Counted from the first letter of the stretch, positions 8,005-17,450 are shown. The stretch is DNA of 54,975 nt from Vicinamibacteria bacterium (GCA_025994075.1 JAMQGV010000043.1:1-54975), one strand, 5' to 3'. Notes: generated by a model not told the origin, from the letters alone. Program-made: numbers and translations.

Positions 8005-8525
8005 GCGTGCAGGGCCTCGACTACGGCAAGCTGACCCTCAGGGACGCGCTCGACCTCGCGGTCCTGATCGAGGAGGAGGCGAAGGAGCGCTACACCGAGT
8101 TCGCCGACCAGATGCAGCTCCACCACAACGCCGAGGCGGAGTCGTTCTTCCGCTTCATGGCGGTCAACGAGGAGAAGCACCGGGCCGAGCTGGCGGGCCG
8201 CCGCGCGCGCCTGTTCGGGGACCAGCCGGCGACCGTCTCGTCCACGATGATCTTCGACGTCGAGGCGCCCGAGTACGACGAGGCGCGCGCGTTCATGACC
8301 GCGCGCCACGCGATGGAGGCCGCGCTGCGCTGCGAGTGCAAGGCCCACGACTTCTTCGTGGGCGTGCTCGGCCACATCCAGGACCCGGCGGTGCGCGAGC
8401 TGTTCGACGAGCTGCGCGAGGAGGAGGTCCACCACCAGGCCCTCGTCAAGCGCGAGATCGAGCGCCTGCCGCCGGACTCCGGGTTCAAGCCCGACGACTT
8501 CGCGGACGAGCCGGTCGCCCAGTAG
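8001..8525 (+). CDS. Rubrerythrin/ferritin-like diiron protein
   Basis: 174 residues forming a four-helix ferritin-like fold. Iron-ligand patterns typical of rubrerythrins are visible: 'LIEEEAKERYTEF' in helix 1, 'NEEKH' (E57-x-x-H60) in helix 2, 'AMEAALRCECKAHDFF' in helix 3 and 'LREEEVHHQAL' in helix 4. The C-terminal rubredoxin-type Cys4 domain of classical rubrerythrin is missing. Such proteins typically remove peroxide or store iron. ATG 8001 overlaps the korB stop, so it is the third gene of that operon. Its likely job is to protect the oxygen-sensitive oxidoreductase, which is inference from the neighbourhood. Confidence 0.82.
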   Translation: MSVQGLDYGKLTLRDALDLAVLIEEEAKERYTEFADQMQLHHNAEAESFFRFMAVNEEKHRAELAGRRARLFGDQPATVSSTMIFDVEAPEYDEARAFMTARHAMEAALRCECKAHDFFVGVLGHIQDPAVRELFDELREEEVHHQALVKREIERLPPDSGFKPDDFADEPVAQ

Positions 8526-8544
8526 GAGCGGCAGCCGGCCGCGT

Positions 8545-8550
8545 TAGAAT
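8545..8550 (+). promoter_or_regulatory. -10 promoter box before the TPR-peptidase gene
   Basis: TAGAAT matches the sigma-70 -10 consensus at five of six positions and interrupts otherwise GC-rich sequence. No convincing -35 box is seen. The implied transcript start near 8557 lies only about eight bases before the ATG of an 18-codon leader ORF. Confidence 0.5.
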
Positions 8551-8564
8551 CCGCGCACATCCAA

Positions 8565-8621
8565 ATGATGAAGTGCGCGGTGCAACCCGAGGATCGCTCG
8601 GGAAGCGTGCAGCCTGCTTGA
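8565..8621 (+). CDS. Possible 18-codon leader ORF upstream of TPR protein
   Basis: A short frame starts with two consecutive ATG codons (8565 and 8568) and ends in TGA at 8619-8621, sharing one base with the ATG of the large TPR gene (TGATG). The peptide would be MMKCAVQPEDRSGSVQPA. It begins directly after a good -10 box, and the large gene lacks a clear Shine-Dalgarno site of its own, so reinitiation from this ORF could start the large gene. No known leader-peptide features, such as runs of regulatory codons, are visible. It could be chance. Confidence 0.3.
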   Translation: MMKCAVQPEDRSGSVQPA

Positions 8622-11600
8622 TGCCCGTTCCGGCGGGCGACGAGCTGTCTCCCGTCCGCGCGGCCATCGAGGCGGGGCTCTACCTTCAGGCCTGGGACCT
8701 GGCCCGCGCACGGGGCCGGCTCGAGACCTGGGCGGGCGCCGAGGCCCGCGTGCTCGCGGGGCGTCTCGCGATGGCGCTGGGCGCCCCCCGTCTCGGCCTC
8801 TCGCTGCACGTGCGGGCTCACCGCGAAAGCCCGGACCACGCCGAGGCGCTCTACTACCGAGCCCGCGCCGAACTGGCCCTGCGCGGCCCATACGGCGCGT
8901 GGCGCTTCATGCGCCAGCGACAGCTCGTGCCCGGCGCGCCGCCCGACGTGGGAGCAGATTGGGCGGCGCTGCTCGCCTCCGTTGCCGCCGGGTTCCGCGA
9001 CTTCGACGTCGCCGAGCGCCGGCTGGCCGAGGCCGAGGCGCTGTCGCCCTCTCGCCCGTGGATCGCCGTCGAGCGCACAGCGCTGCTCGAGGCCCAGGAT
9101 CGCTTCGACGAAGCGCTGGAGCTGGTCACTTCGATGCTCTCGGCAAGCCCCGGCTATCGCCCCGGCATCGTCGCCTCGGCGCGGCTGCTCGAAGGGCTCG
9201 GCCGCTTCGAGGATGCAGTCGCATTGCTCCAGCGCGCCGATGCGCAGTTGGAAAGCGCGAGCGTCTCGGGTCAGCTCGCCCAGATCCTGCTGGACTTGGA
9301 GCGGCCCGAGGAAGCGCTCGCGGCCCTCGATCGCTTCGAGCTCCTCTCGCCCCTGCTCGAGCCCGGCGGCCGCCGCTGGCTGGCGGCGCAGCGCTCCGAC
9401 GCGAGGTACCTGCTGGGAGACCTGGCGACGGCGCGCCACGAGGCCGAAGCGGTCGCCACACCCTTCTACTCCGCGATCGCCGACAGGCTTGCCGATCCAG
9501 CGGCAGCCCGGACACGGACCCTGCTCCCGGTGCCGTTCCTCCAGCAGCAGCACCTCACGTGTTCGCCGACGGCGCTCGCCTCGCTCACGACCTTCTGGCG
9601 CAAACCCGTCAGCCCGGTCGCGCTGGCCACCCAGATCGCGTACGACGGCACGCCCGGCTGGCGCGAGCGAGAGTGGGCGCGATCCGCGGGCTGGCACGAG
9701 CGCGAGTTCCGCTTGACGGCAGAAGCCGCCACCGGACTGATCGAGCGGGGCGTGCCGTTCACGCTGGTCACGCAGCACGCGAGCTCGGCCCACGCCCAGG
9801 CGGTCGCCGGATGCGACCGGCTGCGCGGCACGCTGCTGATCCGCGATCCCTCGGGGCCGCGCCTGCAGGAGGTCCTGCTCGAGCCGTTGCTGGAGCAGCA
9901 GGCCGCCCACGGACCTCGCTGCCTTGCACTGTGGCCCGCCACCGAGGAGCCGCTGCCCGGGCTGCCCGACGCCGACGAGTTCGACGCGGCGCACGAACTC
10001 GAGCTCGCCCTGCAGCGACACGACCGCGACGCGGCGCAGGCCGTGCGCGACGCACTCGCGGCGCGGGCTCCGGACCATCGCCTCCGGCTGCACATGGACG
10101 CCCGACTCGCCGCCTACGACGACGACCCGGTTGCGGCGCTGCCAGCTTACGAGGCACTCGTCGAGCGCTACCCGGATTGCGAGCTCTTCGCGCTGCGCCG
10201 TATCGACCTGCTGCTGCACCTCGGCCGCCGTTGCGAGGCGATTGCGGCACTCGAGCCCTGGGCTCGCAACCGGCACGCGGACCCGGTCTTCGCGGTCCGC
10301 CTGGCCGAGGCGCTGCTCCAGGACGCCCGCTCGGAGCGGGAGGCGATCCGCCTGCTGGACCGTGCCCTGCGCCTGCGTGCCGATCAGGCGACCGCGCTGT
10401 CGGTGCTCGCGGACGCGGTCGCGGCGCGGGGCCGCAGCGAGGAGGCCTTCGAGCTTCGCAGGTTGGCGGCCTGCGCCGACGGCTACGACGAGGTGCGAGT
10501 CGCCCGCTACGTGGCGACCGCCCAGTCGCTCGGCCGGACCGCCGAAGCCGTGGCCTTCCTCCGCGAGCGAGTGGAGCGACTGGGCCGACTCTCGTCGGCG
10601 CCCGCTCGCACCCTGAGCCGCGGCCTCGAGGACCTGGGACTCGTCGAGCCGGCGCTGGAGGTCCTCGAGTCTTCGCTGGCGCTCCACCCCGCCGACGGAG
10701 ACCTGCTCCTCCATGCCGCCGAGACCCATGCCCGGTACGGCAGGGCCGAGCGGGCTTCCGCGCTGCTCGCCGCCGCCGCGGGCCGCGCCCGCGAGTCCGA
10801 CCGGCGACGGACCGAGGCTCGACTGGCGCGGTGGACCGGCGACCTGACCGGCAGCGCCGCGGCCTGGCGGGCCGTGGCCGAGACCGAGCCGCTGGCCATG
10901 GACGCACACTTGGCGCTGGCCGGCCTGATCTCGCAACTCGAAGACCGCACCGCGGCGGTGCGGTACCTGCGGGATGCCGCTGCACGGGTGCCGACGCACG
11001 TCGGTCTCGAGCGGTTGCTGGCGGAGTGGCTGCGAGACGATCCTGCGGCGGCGGAGCCGCACCTGCGTGCGGCCCTCGAACGGCATCCGACGGACGCCTG
11101 GCTGCACCGCGAGCTGGCCCTGGTCCTGGCGGACCAGGGGAGATTCGACGAAGCTCGGGACGCGGCGGCGCGCGGCGCGGAGCTCGAGCCCGGCCTGCCA
11201 TCGACGCTCGGCGTTCAGGGCCTGGTGCTGGCCCGCGAGGGCCGCGGCAGAGAAGCCGTCCCCGCCTTTCGCGAGGCGATCGAGCGTGCGATCGACTACG
11301 GCGCGGCAGTCGACGGCTTGCTCGATGCCGTGCCCGACGCGTCCGCCCGGCGCGAAGCGCTCCGTTTCGTCGCCAGCGAGCTGATCCGGCAGCGCTCCAC
11401 GGACAGCCTGTTCGTGTACCAGCGGCGTTCGCAGGGCGTCCTGGAGCCAGCCGAGGTGCTGGCCGCACTCGAGGCGGTGCGCGCGGCCCACCCCGACCTC
11501 TGGCAGCCGCTGTCGGCACTCGCCGACGCGCACCTGGCCCAGGGCGACCCGGAGCAGGCGGCGAGCCTTCTCGACGCCGCGCTGCAGGGCTTCCCGCTGG

Positions 11601-14527
11601 TGGGCCCCCTGTGGCTCGATCGTGCGCGCGTCGCCGGTCGACAGGGGCGCGCCGAGGAGGAGATCGAGCTGCTCGGCAGGGCGGTCGCCGTGGCGCCGGG
11701 CTGGCCGCTGCCGCTTCGCCAGCTCGGCGAGACACTGGTCCGGCACGGTCGCTTCGAAGAAGCCGTGGAGGTCCTGCGCCGGGCGCTCGCACTCGATCCC
11801 GCCGACGCCCGGGCGACCGGGCGGCTCGCGGAGGCGCTCCGCGCGGCCGGCCAGGTGGGGCCGGCTCGCGTGGCCCTCGAGCGCGCGGTGAGGCTCGCGC
11901 CCGCGTACCACTGGGCGTGGCAGACGCTGCGGGAACTCGCCGGCGAGGAGGCCGCGCTGGCCCTCGCCCGCCGCATCGCCGAGGAGCGGCCCCACGAGCA
12001 GGCCGCGCTGCTCGCGCTCGCGCGCGCCCTGCCGCCGACCGCCCTCGAGGAGGCGCTTGCCGTGCTCGACCGGGCGCTGGGCCTCGACCCGCGCAGCGTC
12101 GACGCCCACGACCTCCGGGCCACCCTCCTGAGCGACGCGGGACGCACGCAGCAGGCGCTGGAGGCCTGCGCTCCAACCGTGTTCGGCGAAGCGCCGCCTT
12201 GCGAGCTGAGAGGCCGCCGGGCCTGGATCCTCGACGGTGCGGGCCGTCGGCGCGAGGCGATCGAGGTGATGACGGCGGTCCTCGCCGACTATCCGGATTA
12301 CCTCTGGGGTGCCGGTTGCCTGACGGAGTGGACCGCCGAGCACGGGTCGGTCGCCGAGGCCGAAGCGGCGGCTTCGGCCTGGGTGCGGATCGCGCCTGAC
12401 GACGCGGCCGCGTGGACGGCCCGAGGCGCGGCTCGGCAGCGCGCGGGTGACGTGGAGGGCTCGCTCTCCGACCTGCGCACGGCCCTCGCGATCGACCCGG
12501 CTCTGCGCGAGGCGGGATCCCGGCAGTTCGAGGTGCTCCTGACGACCGGCCGGTTGGACGAGGCACAGGCATCGCTCGGGCTCCAGGATGCCCACCTGAC
12601 CGCCGAGCAGCGGGTGTGTCGCGGCGTGCGCCTGCTGGCGGCGCGCGGAGAACGCGACGAGGCCGTGAACCGCCTCGCCGCGCACCTGCGCGAGGGAAAC
12701 GCCCCGGGGCCGGCGCTGGCGTCGGCCGTGGCGGCCCTCGTGCAGGCGTTCGACGCCGAAGCAGCGGTCGCGGTGGTGGCCGGCTCCGTCGAGTCGATCC
12801 ACCCCGAAGCCGCGGGGATCGCCGTGGGCGTGGTCGTCGGGTCCGCGGGCTCCATCGCGGGCGAACGCGTGTTGCGCGCGGTGGAGAGCCGCCCGGAGGT
12901 CGCGACCAGCGTGTGTCGCTCATGGCTGGAGGAGTCCAGCGATGCGCGCGAAGACCGGGCCGCCGCCCGGCGCCTCCGCGAGCTGGCCCCAACCGACGCC
13001 GCCGCGCTCGCGCTCGCCGCGCGCGCTCACGTCGAGGATGCTCCGGATGTCCGACTCGCGTTCTACGACGAGATCCTTTCCCTCGACCCGACGCACGTGG
13101 AGGCGCGCGATCTGCGGGCGGTCATGCTGAGCAAGCTGGGCCGAGCCGCGGAGGCGCGCGCGGCCTGTCGGCAGGTCGCGGGCGAGGACGAGGTCCCGGT
13201 CGCGCTTCGCGCACGCCTGGCGTGGCTCGAGTCCGTCGCGGGCCGATTCGGCGAAGCGCGGCGGATGATGCGGGCCGTCGTTGCCGACCACCCCCATCAC
13301 CGCTGGGCGTGGGAGCGGTTGCTCGACTGGGGCTTCGAGCACGACTCCGCAGGGCGCAGCTACCTCGCGGATGCCGAGGGTTACGCCCAGGCCTTTCCCG
13401 GCGAGCCCGTCGCGCTCGGGTTCCTGGGCGATGCCCGCCGGCGCACCGGGCAGCTGCGCGAGGCGGAGACGGCCCTGCGGCGGGCGATCGAGCTGGACGC
13501 GGGCTTCACCTGGGGGCGGCGGGCGCTGGCGGACCTGCTGGTCGCCCAACAGCGGCTGCCGGAGGCGGACTCCGTGCTGGCCCAGGGCGGCGCCAGAGCC
13601 GCTCTCCTGGGTGCGCGGCTGCAGGTGGCCTTTTCGCTTCGGGACCTGGCTCGTGCGCGCGGTCTCTTCGTCGACCTGCTGTCGACGGGCGACGCCAGCG
13701 ACGAGGACCTGCGCAAGGCCCGCGACCAGTTCGTGGCCGCCCGGGCCGAGCGGGAGCTCCGTGAGGCCTTCGAGACTGCACTCGCTGCGCCCGATCCGCC
13801 GCTCCTCGCAGCGGCGGGTCTCGCGCAGTGGCTGTCTTCGCAGCGCGACTGGCGCGCCTGCGAAGAGCTGCTCGGCCGGCTCCAGGCTCCGAGGCTGCGC
13901 AACGCAGTTCTCGAGGCGTACGTGCGTGGCCTGCGCGACGCGAAGGAGCAGCGTCGTCTCAAGCGCCTCGTCCGGGACCGGAGGGAGATCCTGCAAGGCG
14001 ACGACACGGTGTGGGCCGTGGTCGGCGCGGCCCTGTGGAGGTTCGATGCGCGGGCTTCGGTCGACTGGATGGCCGACTGGCCGCGTCGCACGACGACGCC
14101 CTGGGCGCTGCACGTGCTGGTGCCCAGCCTGCGGCGGTTGGGCCGGCTGGAGGAGGCCTTGCGAGCGAGCAGGCACGCCTTGCAGTTGCCTCCCGACAAC
14201 TGCACCGATTGCCACCGCGCCTGGCTCGCCGTCGAAGCGGCGCTGTGCGGCGACCCCCACGAAGCCGCAGCGCTGTGCGAGGGGCTCCAGCTCCCGGAGG
14301 ACAGTCAGGACTTCTATCGTGCCCTGGCGACACTCGCTCAAGCCGCACTGATTGCCCGTCGCGAGGGACGAGTGGGCTTCGGCGCGGCCCGCAAGAAGGT
14401 CCTTGAAGCTGATGCCCTGGCTGGCCGTGACAACGTCGACTATGGGCCCCTTCGCCGGCGCGCGGTCGCCGTCGTCGCTGCGGCCCGGGGCGGTCTGCTG
14501 GGGCGCCTGTGGCGGCTCGTGGCCTAG
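8621..14527 (+). CDS. Giant TPR protein with embedded C39-like cysteine peptidase domain
   Basis: 1968 residues, apparently cytosolic: no signal peptide or membrane helix. Residues 1-300 and 430-1968 are tandem TPR-like helical repeats ('A..L..A..L.P' patterns throughout). Between them, about 300-420, is a C39-type papain-fold domain: Q308 (oxyanion position, six before the Cys), C314 in 'HLTCSPTALAS', H391 in 'SSAHAQAV' and D409 in 'IRDPSG'. The C-H and H-D spacings of 77 and 18 residues fit the C39 family. C39 domains usually trim peptides at double-glycine sites inside ABC exporters; here there is no transporter part. Substrate and partners are unknown. The start is ATG 8621, with in-frame TTG 8618 or GTG 8573 as alternatives. 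The 3' end overlaps the convergent membrane-protein gene by four bases. Confidence 0.8.
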   Translation: MPVPAGDELSPVRAAIEAGLYLQAWDLARARGRLETWAGAEARVLAGRLAMALGAPRLGLSLHVRAHRESPDHAEALYYRARAELALRGPYGAWRFMRQRQLVPGAPPDVGADWAALLASVAAGFRDFDVAERRLAEAEALSPSRPWIAVERTALLEAQDRFDEALELVTSMLSASPGYRPGIVASARLLEGLGRFEDAVALLQRADAQLESASVSGQLAQILLDLERPEEALAALDRFELLSPLLEPGGRRWLAAQRSDARYLLGDLATARHEAEAVATPFYSAIADRLADPAAARTRTLLPVPFLQQQHLTCSPTALASLTTFWRKPVSPVALATQIAYDGTPGWREREWARSAGWHEREFRLTAEAATGLIERGVPFTLVTQHASSAHAQAVAGCDRLRGTLLIRDPSGPRLQEVLLEPLLEQQAAHGPRCLALWPATEEPLPGLPDADEFDAAHELELALQRHDRDAAQAVRDALAARAPDHRLRLHMDARLAAYDDDPVAALPAYEALVERYPDCELFALRRIDLLLHLGRRCEAIAALEPWARNRHADPVFAVRLAEALLQDARSEREAIRLLDRALRLRADQATALSVLADAVAARGRSEEAFELRRLAACADGYDEVRVARYVATAQSLGRTAEAVAFLRERVERLGRLSSAPARTLSRGLEDLGLVEPALEVLESSLALHPADGDLLLHAAETHARYGRAERASALLAAAAGRARESDRRRTEARLARWTGDLTGSAAAWRAVAETEPLAMDAHLALAGLISQLEDRTAAVRYLRDAAARVPTHVGLERLLAEWLRDDPAAAEPHLRAALERHPTDAWLHRELALVLADQGRFDEARDAAARGAELEPGLPSTLGVQGLVLAREGRGREAVPAFREAIERAIDYGAAVDGLLDAVPDASARREALRFVASELIRQRSTDSLFVYQRRSQGVLEPAEVLAALEAVRAAHPDLWQPLSALADAHLAQGDPEQAASLLDAALQGFPLVGPLWLDRARVAGRQGRAEEEIELLGRAVAVAPGWPLPLRQLGETLVRHGRFEEAVEVLRRALALDPADARATGRLAEALRAAGQVGPARVALERAVRLAPAYHWAWQTLRELAGEEAALALARRIAEERPHEQAALLALARALPPTALEEALAVLDRALGLDPRSVDAHDLRATLLSDAGRTQQALEACAPTVFGEAPPCELRGRRAWILDGAGRRREAIEVMTAVLADYPDYLWGAGCLTEWTAEHGSVAEAEAAASAWVRIAPDDAAAWTARGAARQRAGDVEGSLSDLRTALAIDPALREAGSRQFEVLLTTGRLDEAQASLGLQDAHLTAEQRVCRGVRLLAARGERDEAVNRLAAHLREGNAPGPALASAVAALVQAFDAEAAVAVVAGSVESIHPEAAGIAVGVVVGSAGSIAGERVLRAVESRPEVATSVCRSWLEESSDAREDRAAARRLRELAPTDAAALALAARAHVEDAPDVRLAFYDEILSLDPTHVEARDLRAVMLSKLGRAAEARAACRQVAGEDEVPVALRARLAWLESVAGRFGEARRMMRAVVADHPHHRWAWERLLDWGFEHDSAGRSYLADAEGYAQAFPGEPVALGFLGDARRRTGQLREAETALRRAIELDAGFTWGRRALADLLVAQQRLPEADSVLAQGGARAALLGARLQVAFSLRDLARARGLFVDLLSTGDASDEDLRKARDQFVAARAERELREAFETALAAPDPPLLAAAGLAQWLSSQRDWRACEELLGRLQAPRLRNAVLEAYVRGLRDAKEQRRLKRLVRDRREILQGDDTVWAVVGAALWRFDARASVDWMADWPRRTTTPWALHVLVPSLRRLGRLEEALRASRHALQLPPDNCTDCHRAWLAVEAALCGDPHEAAALCEGLQLPEDSQDFYRALATLAQAALIARREGRVGFGAARKKVLEADALAGRDNVDYGPLRRRAVAVVAAARGGLLGRLWRLVA

Positions 14528-16092
14528 CCTTCCGGGTCCTGTCGCGGGCGCAGCACGAACCAGGGGGCGGCCCGCGCGACGAGCTCGTAGCGGGCCGCGA
14601 GGTGCGCGTCGAGCGTCCCCGCGCCCTCGGGGGCGCTGAGGTTCGGCTCCGGCCACCACGGCGCGGCGAACAGCACCGCTGCGCACGGGCGCGCGCGCTC
14701 GAGCTCCGCGACCATCTGCGCCTGCACGTCCGCGCGGGTCACGACGCCGGGGTCGAACTGGGTGCGCCGCGTCGCCGCGTCGCGGTCGGCGTGGTAGTGG
14801 AAGCCGGCGTCGTTGAAGATCAGGCGCCGGTGCTGGACGTTGCCCACGAAGACGCGCCCGCCCGCCGGGCACAGCGCGTGGACCGCGGCGACCGCCGCGT
14901 CGCGTGCCGGGGACGGCGGCGCGCCGGCGGTGCGCAGGTGGAAGGCGGGCGGGGCCGGGGGGCGCTCGAAGCCCGGCCACTGCCCGCGCCAGGGGAACAG
15001 CACCGCGGCGGTGGCCAGGGCCGCCAGCAGCCGGCTGCGGACGGCGCCGCGCGCGGCGCGATCCAGCGCGGCCGCGGCCAGCGCCAGCGAAGGCGGCGCG
15101 CTCAGCACGCAGTGCACGTCGTCGGAGCGCCCCAGCATGTGCGGCACCAGCGCGACGCCCACGATCGCGAGGGTCCAGCCCGCCGCCGGCAGCCCGCGGC
15201 GCACGCCGGCGGCCAGCGCCAGCGCGGGGCCTGCCAGGGCGAGCGCGAACGCGGCGCCGCCGGCGCCCGCGAGCGCCCCGGGCAGCGGGAACGGCAGCGG
15301 CGGGGCCGCGACCGGGGCGACGATCGGCGGCAGCGGGAGCGCGCGCGCGGGCTCGACGTGCACGATCTGCTCGACGACCAGGTCGTTCACCACCTGCCAC
15401 GGCCCGGCCAGCGCCAGCACCGGGACCCACACGGGCAGCAGCACGGCGAGCGCGCCCGCCGCCAGGGCGCGCGCCTCCGCGGCCTCCAGCCGCACGCGGT
15501 CGCGGCCGAACCAGAGGGCGGCCGCCGCGGCCGCGCAGGCGTAGACGAAGAGGTCGTGGCGGAAGACGCCGATCGCGCCCGCCGCCAGCCCCGCGAGGGC
15601 CGCCGCGCGCGGGCCGCGCGCACCGCTCGCCACCCGCAGCGCGAGGACCAGGGCGGCGCCCAGCGCGGCCACCCAGGCGAGCGAAGCCGAGCCGAGCGGC
15701 CCCAGCGCCAGCAGCACGAGGCCGGCGCCGAGCGGCCGGAAGCGGCCTCCCGAGGCGAGCCCCGCCAGTCGGCCGCACAGCAGCGCCACCAGCCACTGCA
15801 GCAAGGCGGCCAGCGCGTGCAGGGTGGCGACGGAGGTGCCGGCGAGCGCCCAGGCCGCGGCCAGCAGGGCGAAGGCGCCCGGCGGGTAGTTGGCGTAGAA
15901 GTCGCGGTACGGCACCGCGCCGCGCGACAGCGCACGCGCGCCGCTGAGCAGCAGGCCCTCGTCGTAGACCGTGGCCGCATCGGTCGCGCTCGACAGCCCG
16001 TGCAGCGCGGCCAGGCTGCCGAGCGCGGCGCCGGCGATCAGCAGCAGGCCCAGCCCGTCGAGGGCGCGGGCGAGCGGTGCCGAGCGGGTCAC
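14524..16092 (-). CDS. Polytopic membrane protein, GT-C glycosyltransferase-like
   Basis: 522 residues with about ten hydrophobic helices. Near the N-terminus is 'VYDEGLLLSGARAL' followed by 'GAVPYRDFYANYPPG'. This acidic-motif plus 'PYRDF..YPPG' layout is seen in GT-C-fold, lipid-linked sugar transferases of the ArnT/PMT kind. The C-terminal about 120 residues are a soluble domain containing 'GRVFVGNVQHRRLIFNDAGFHY'. The GTG start at 16090-16092 overlaps the ligase stop (GTGA), so it is co-expressed with D-Ala-D-Ala ligase and probably acts in cell-envelope assembly. The sugar and acceptor cannot be told. A non-enzymatic membrane protein remains possible. Confidence 0.65.
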   Translation of the reverse strand: MTRSAPLARALDGLGLLLIAGAALGSLAALHGLSSATDAATVYDEGLLLSGARALSRGAVPYRDFYANYPPGAFALLAAAWALAGTSVATLHALAALLQWLVALLCGRLAGLASGGRFRPLGAGLVLLALGPLGSASLAWVAALGAALVLALRVASGARGPRAAALAGLAAGAIGVFRHDLFVYACAAAAAALWFGRDRVRLEAAEARALAAGALAVLLPVWVPVLALAGPWQVVNDLVVEQIVHVEPARALPLPPIVAPVAAPPLPFPLPGALAGAGGAAFALALAGPALALAAGVRRGLPAAGWTLAIVGVALVPHMLGRSDDVHCVLSAPPSLALAAAALDRAARGAVRSRLLAALATAAVLFPWRGQWPGFERPPAPPAFHLRTAGAPPSPARDAAVAAVHALCPAGGRVFVGNVQHRRLIFNDAGFHYHADRDAATRRTQFDPGVVTRADVQAQMVAELERARPCAAVLFAAPWWPEPNLSAPEGAGTLDAHLAARYELVARAAPWFVLRPRQDPEG

Positions 16093-17192
16093 TCCTCGCC
16101 GAGCGCGAGGCGGACCAGGCGGTCGAGCAGCTCGCCGAACGGGATGCCGGCGGCCCGCGCCGCCTTGGGCAGCAGGCTGTTGACGGTCATGCCGGGCAGG
16201 GTGTTGACCTCCAGCACCACCGGGCCGCGCCCGGGCGCGAGGATCAGGTCGGTGCGCGACAGGCCGCGACAGTCGAGCGCGCGGTGGGCGCGCAGGCTGA
16301 CGTCCTGCACGGCGTCGCGCTCCGCGTCGGTCAGCTCCGCGGGGCAGATCTCCTCGCACAGCGCCGGGTCGTACTTGGCCTTGAAGTCGAAGAACGCCCG
16401 CTTCGGAACGATCTCGACCGGCGGCAGCGCCTGCAGCCGTCGCCCGCCGACGACGCCGACCGTCAGCTCCCGGCCCCGCACCCGCTCCTCGACCACGACC
16501 CGCTCGTCGAAGCCGAACGCGAGGTCGATCCCGGCGTCGACCGCCGCCGCGTCGTCGGCCAGGCTCATGCCGACGCTCGAGCCCTGGCGCGAGGGCTTGA
16601 CCACGGCGGGCGCCAGCGCGCGGGCCCGCTCGCGCGCCGCGGCCTCGTCAAGGGCGCCGCGCTCGACGACCACGCCGCGCGGGATCGGGATGCCCTCGGC
16701 GGCGAACATCTTCCGCGCCATCGCCTTGTCCATCGCCAGAGCGGAGGCCAGCACGCCGGAGCCGACGTAGGGGATGCCGAGCAGCTCGAGCAGGCCCTGG
16801 ATCGTGCCGTCCTCCCCGTACGCGCCGTGCAGCGCGATGAAGGCGACGTCGATCGGTCGCCGCCCGTCGGCCGCGAGTTGCAGCGCGTCGGTCGCGGGCG
16901 CGGCCGCGGCCGCGGCATCCCGGACCTGGCGCTGGAACGCCTCGGGCAGCTCGCGGTTGTGGGCGGCGAGCTCCTCGTGCGCGGCGCGGTGGGCGAGCAG
17001 CCCCAGTGCCTTCTCGCGCAGCGCCGCGTCGAGCTTCGGGTGTCCGGCCATCAGCGCGAGGGTGTCGAACAGCACCACGTCGTAGCGCTCGCGCGGCAGG
17101 TGCTCCGCGATCATCCGGCCGGAGGCCAGCGAGATCTCGCGCTCGGAAGACGCGCCGCCCAGGAAGACGCCGACCAGCACGCGACCGCTCAC
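16089..17192 (-). CDS. ddl: D-alanine--D-alanine ligase
   Basis: 367 residues, the expected size. This ATP-grasp enzyme joins two D-alanines for peptidoglycan precursors in the cytosol. Visible signatures are 'GVFLGGASSEREISLASG' at the N-terminus, 'HGAYGEDGTIQGLLELLGIPYVGSG', the ATP-grasp lysine region 'VVKPSRQGSSVGMS', and the metal/product site 'EVNTLPGMTVNSLLPKAA' at the C-terminus. The GTG start at 17190-17192 is preceded by GAGGAG at good distance. The gene lies 49 bases downstream of tRNA-Ser on the same strand and overlaps the membrane glycosyltransferase-like gene. Confidence 0.95.
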   Translation of the reverse strand: MSGRVLVGVFLGGASSEREISLASGRMIAEHLPRERYDVVLFDTLALMAGHPKLDAALREKALGLLAHRAAHEELAAHNRELPEAFQRQVRDAAAAAAPATDALQLAADGRRPIDVAFIALHGAYGEDGTIQGLLELLGIPYVGSGVLASALAMDKAMARKMFAAEGIPIPRGVVVERGALDEAAARERARALAPAVVKPSRQGSSVGMSLADDAAAVDAGIDLAFGFDERVVVEERVRGRELTVGVVGGRRLQALPPVEIVPKRAFFDFKAKYDPALCEEICPAELTDAERDAVQDVSLRAHRALDCRGLSRTDLILAPGRGPVVLEVNTLPGMTVNSLLPKAARAAGIPFGELLDRLVRLALGEE

Positions 17193-17240
17193 GCCACTCT
17201 CCTCGTCATGGAGCGCGATGATACGAAGGATCGAGTGGGG

Positions 17241-17334
<94 letters not shown>

Positions 17335-17352
17335 GCGGGTGGCGTGGCGCCC

Positions 17353-17358
17353 AGAATA
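17353..17358 (-). promoter_or_regulatory. -10 box for tRNA-Ser
   Basis: On the minus strand this reads TATTCT, about 18 bases before the tRNA 5' end, the usual distance for a tRNA promoter with a short leader. No clear -35 element was found. Confidence 0.4.
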
Positions 17359-17422
17359 GCACGCTGCTCCGCGCGTCCACTCGCCCCCTGACCGCAACCC
17401 GTGCTCCCGTTGCGCCCTCGGC

Positions 17423-17428
17423 TACAAT
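17423..17428 (+). promoter_or_regulatory. -10 box for molybdenum hydroxylase operon
   Basis: TACAAT, five of six consensus positions, 22 bases before the ATG at 17451. The short leader contains AAGG and AGGGG purine runs that can act as a ribosome site. Confidence 0.5.
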
Positions 17429-17450
17429 CCCGGCCCAAGGTTCAGGGGAA

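Noticed and set aside
9500..9900. Bacteriocin-exporter interpretation of the C39-like domain
   Set aside because: No ABC membrane or ATPase domain, no double-glycine precursor and no lanthipeptide or bacteriocin genes are visible nearby.
8090..12802. 1570-codon open frame antisense to the TPR-peptidase gene
   Set aside because: Its translation is Arg/Gly/Gln-rich without domains. It mirrors the G/C-ending codons of the sense gene, as do many other long antisense frames in the window.
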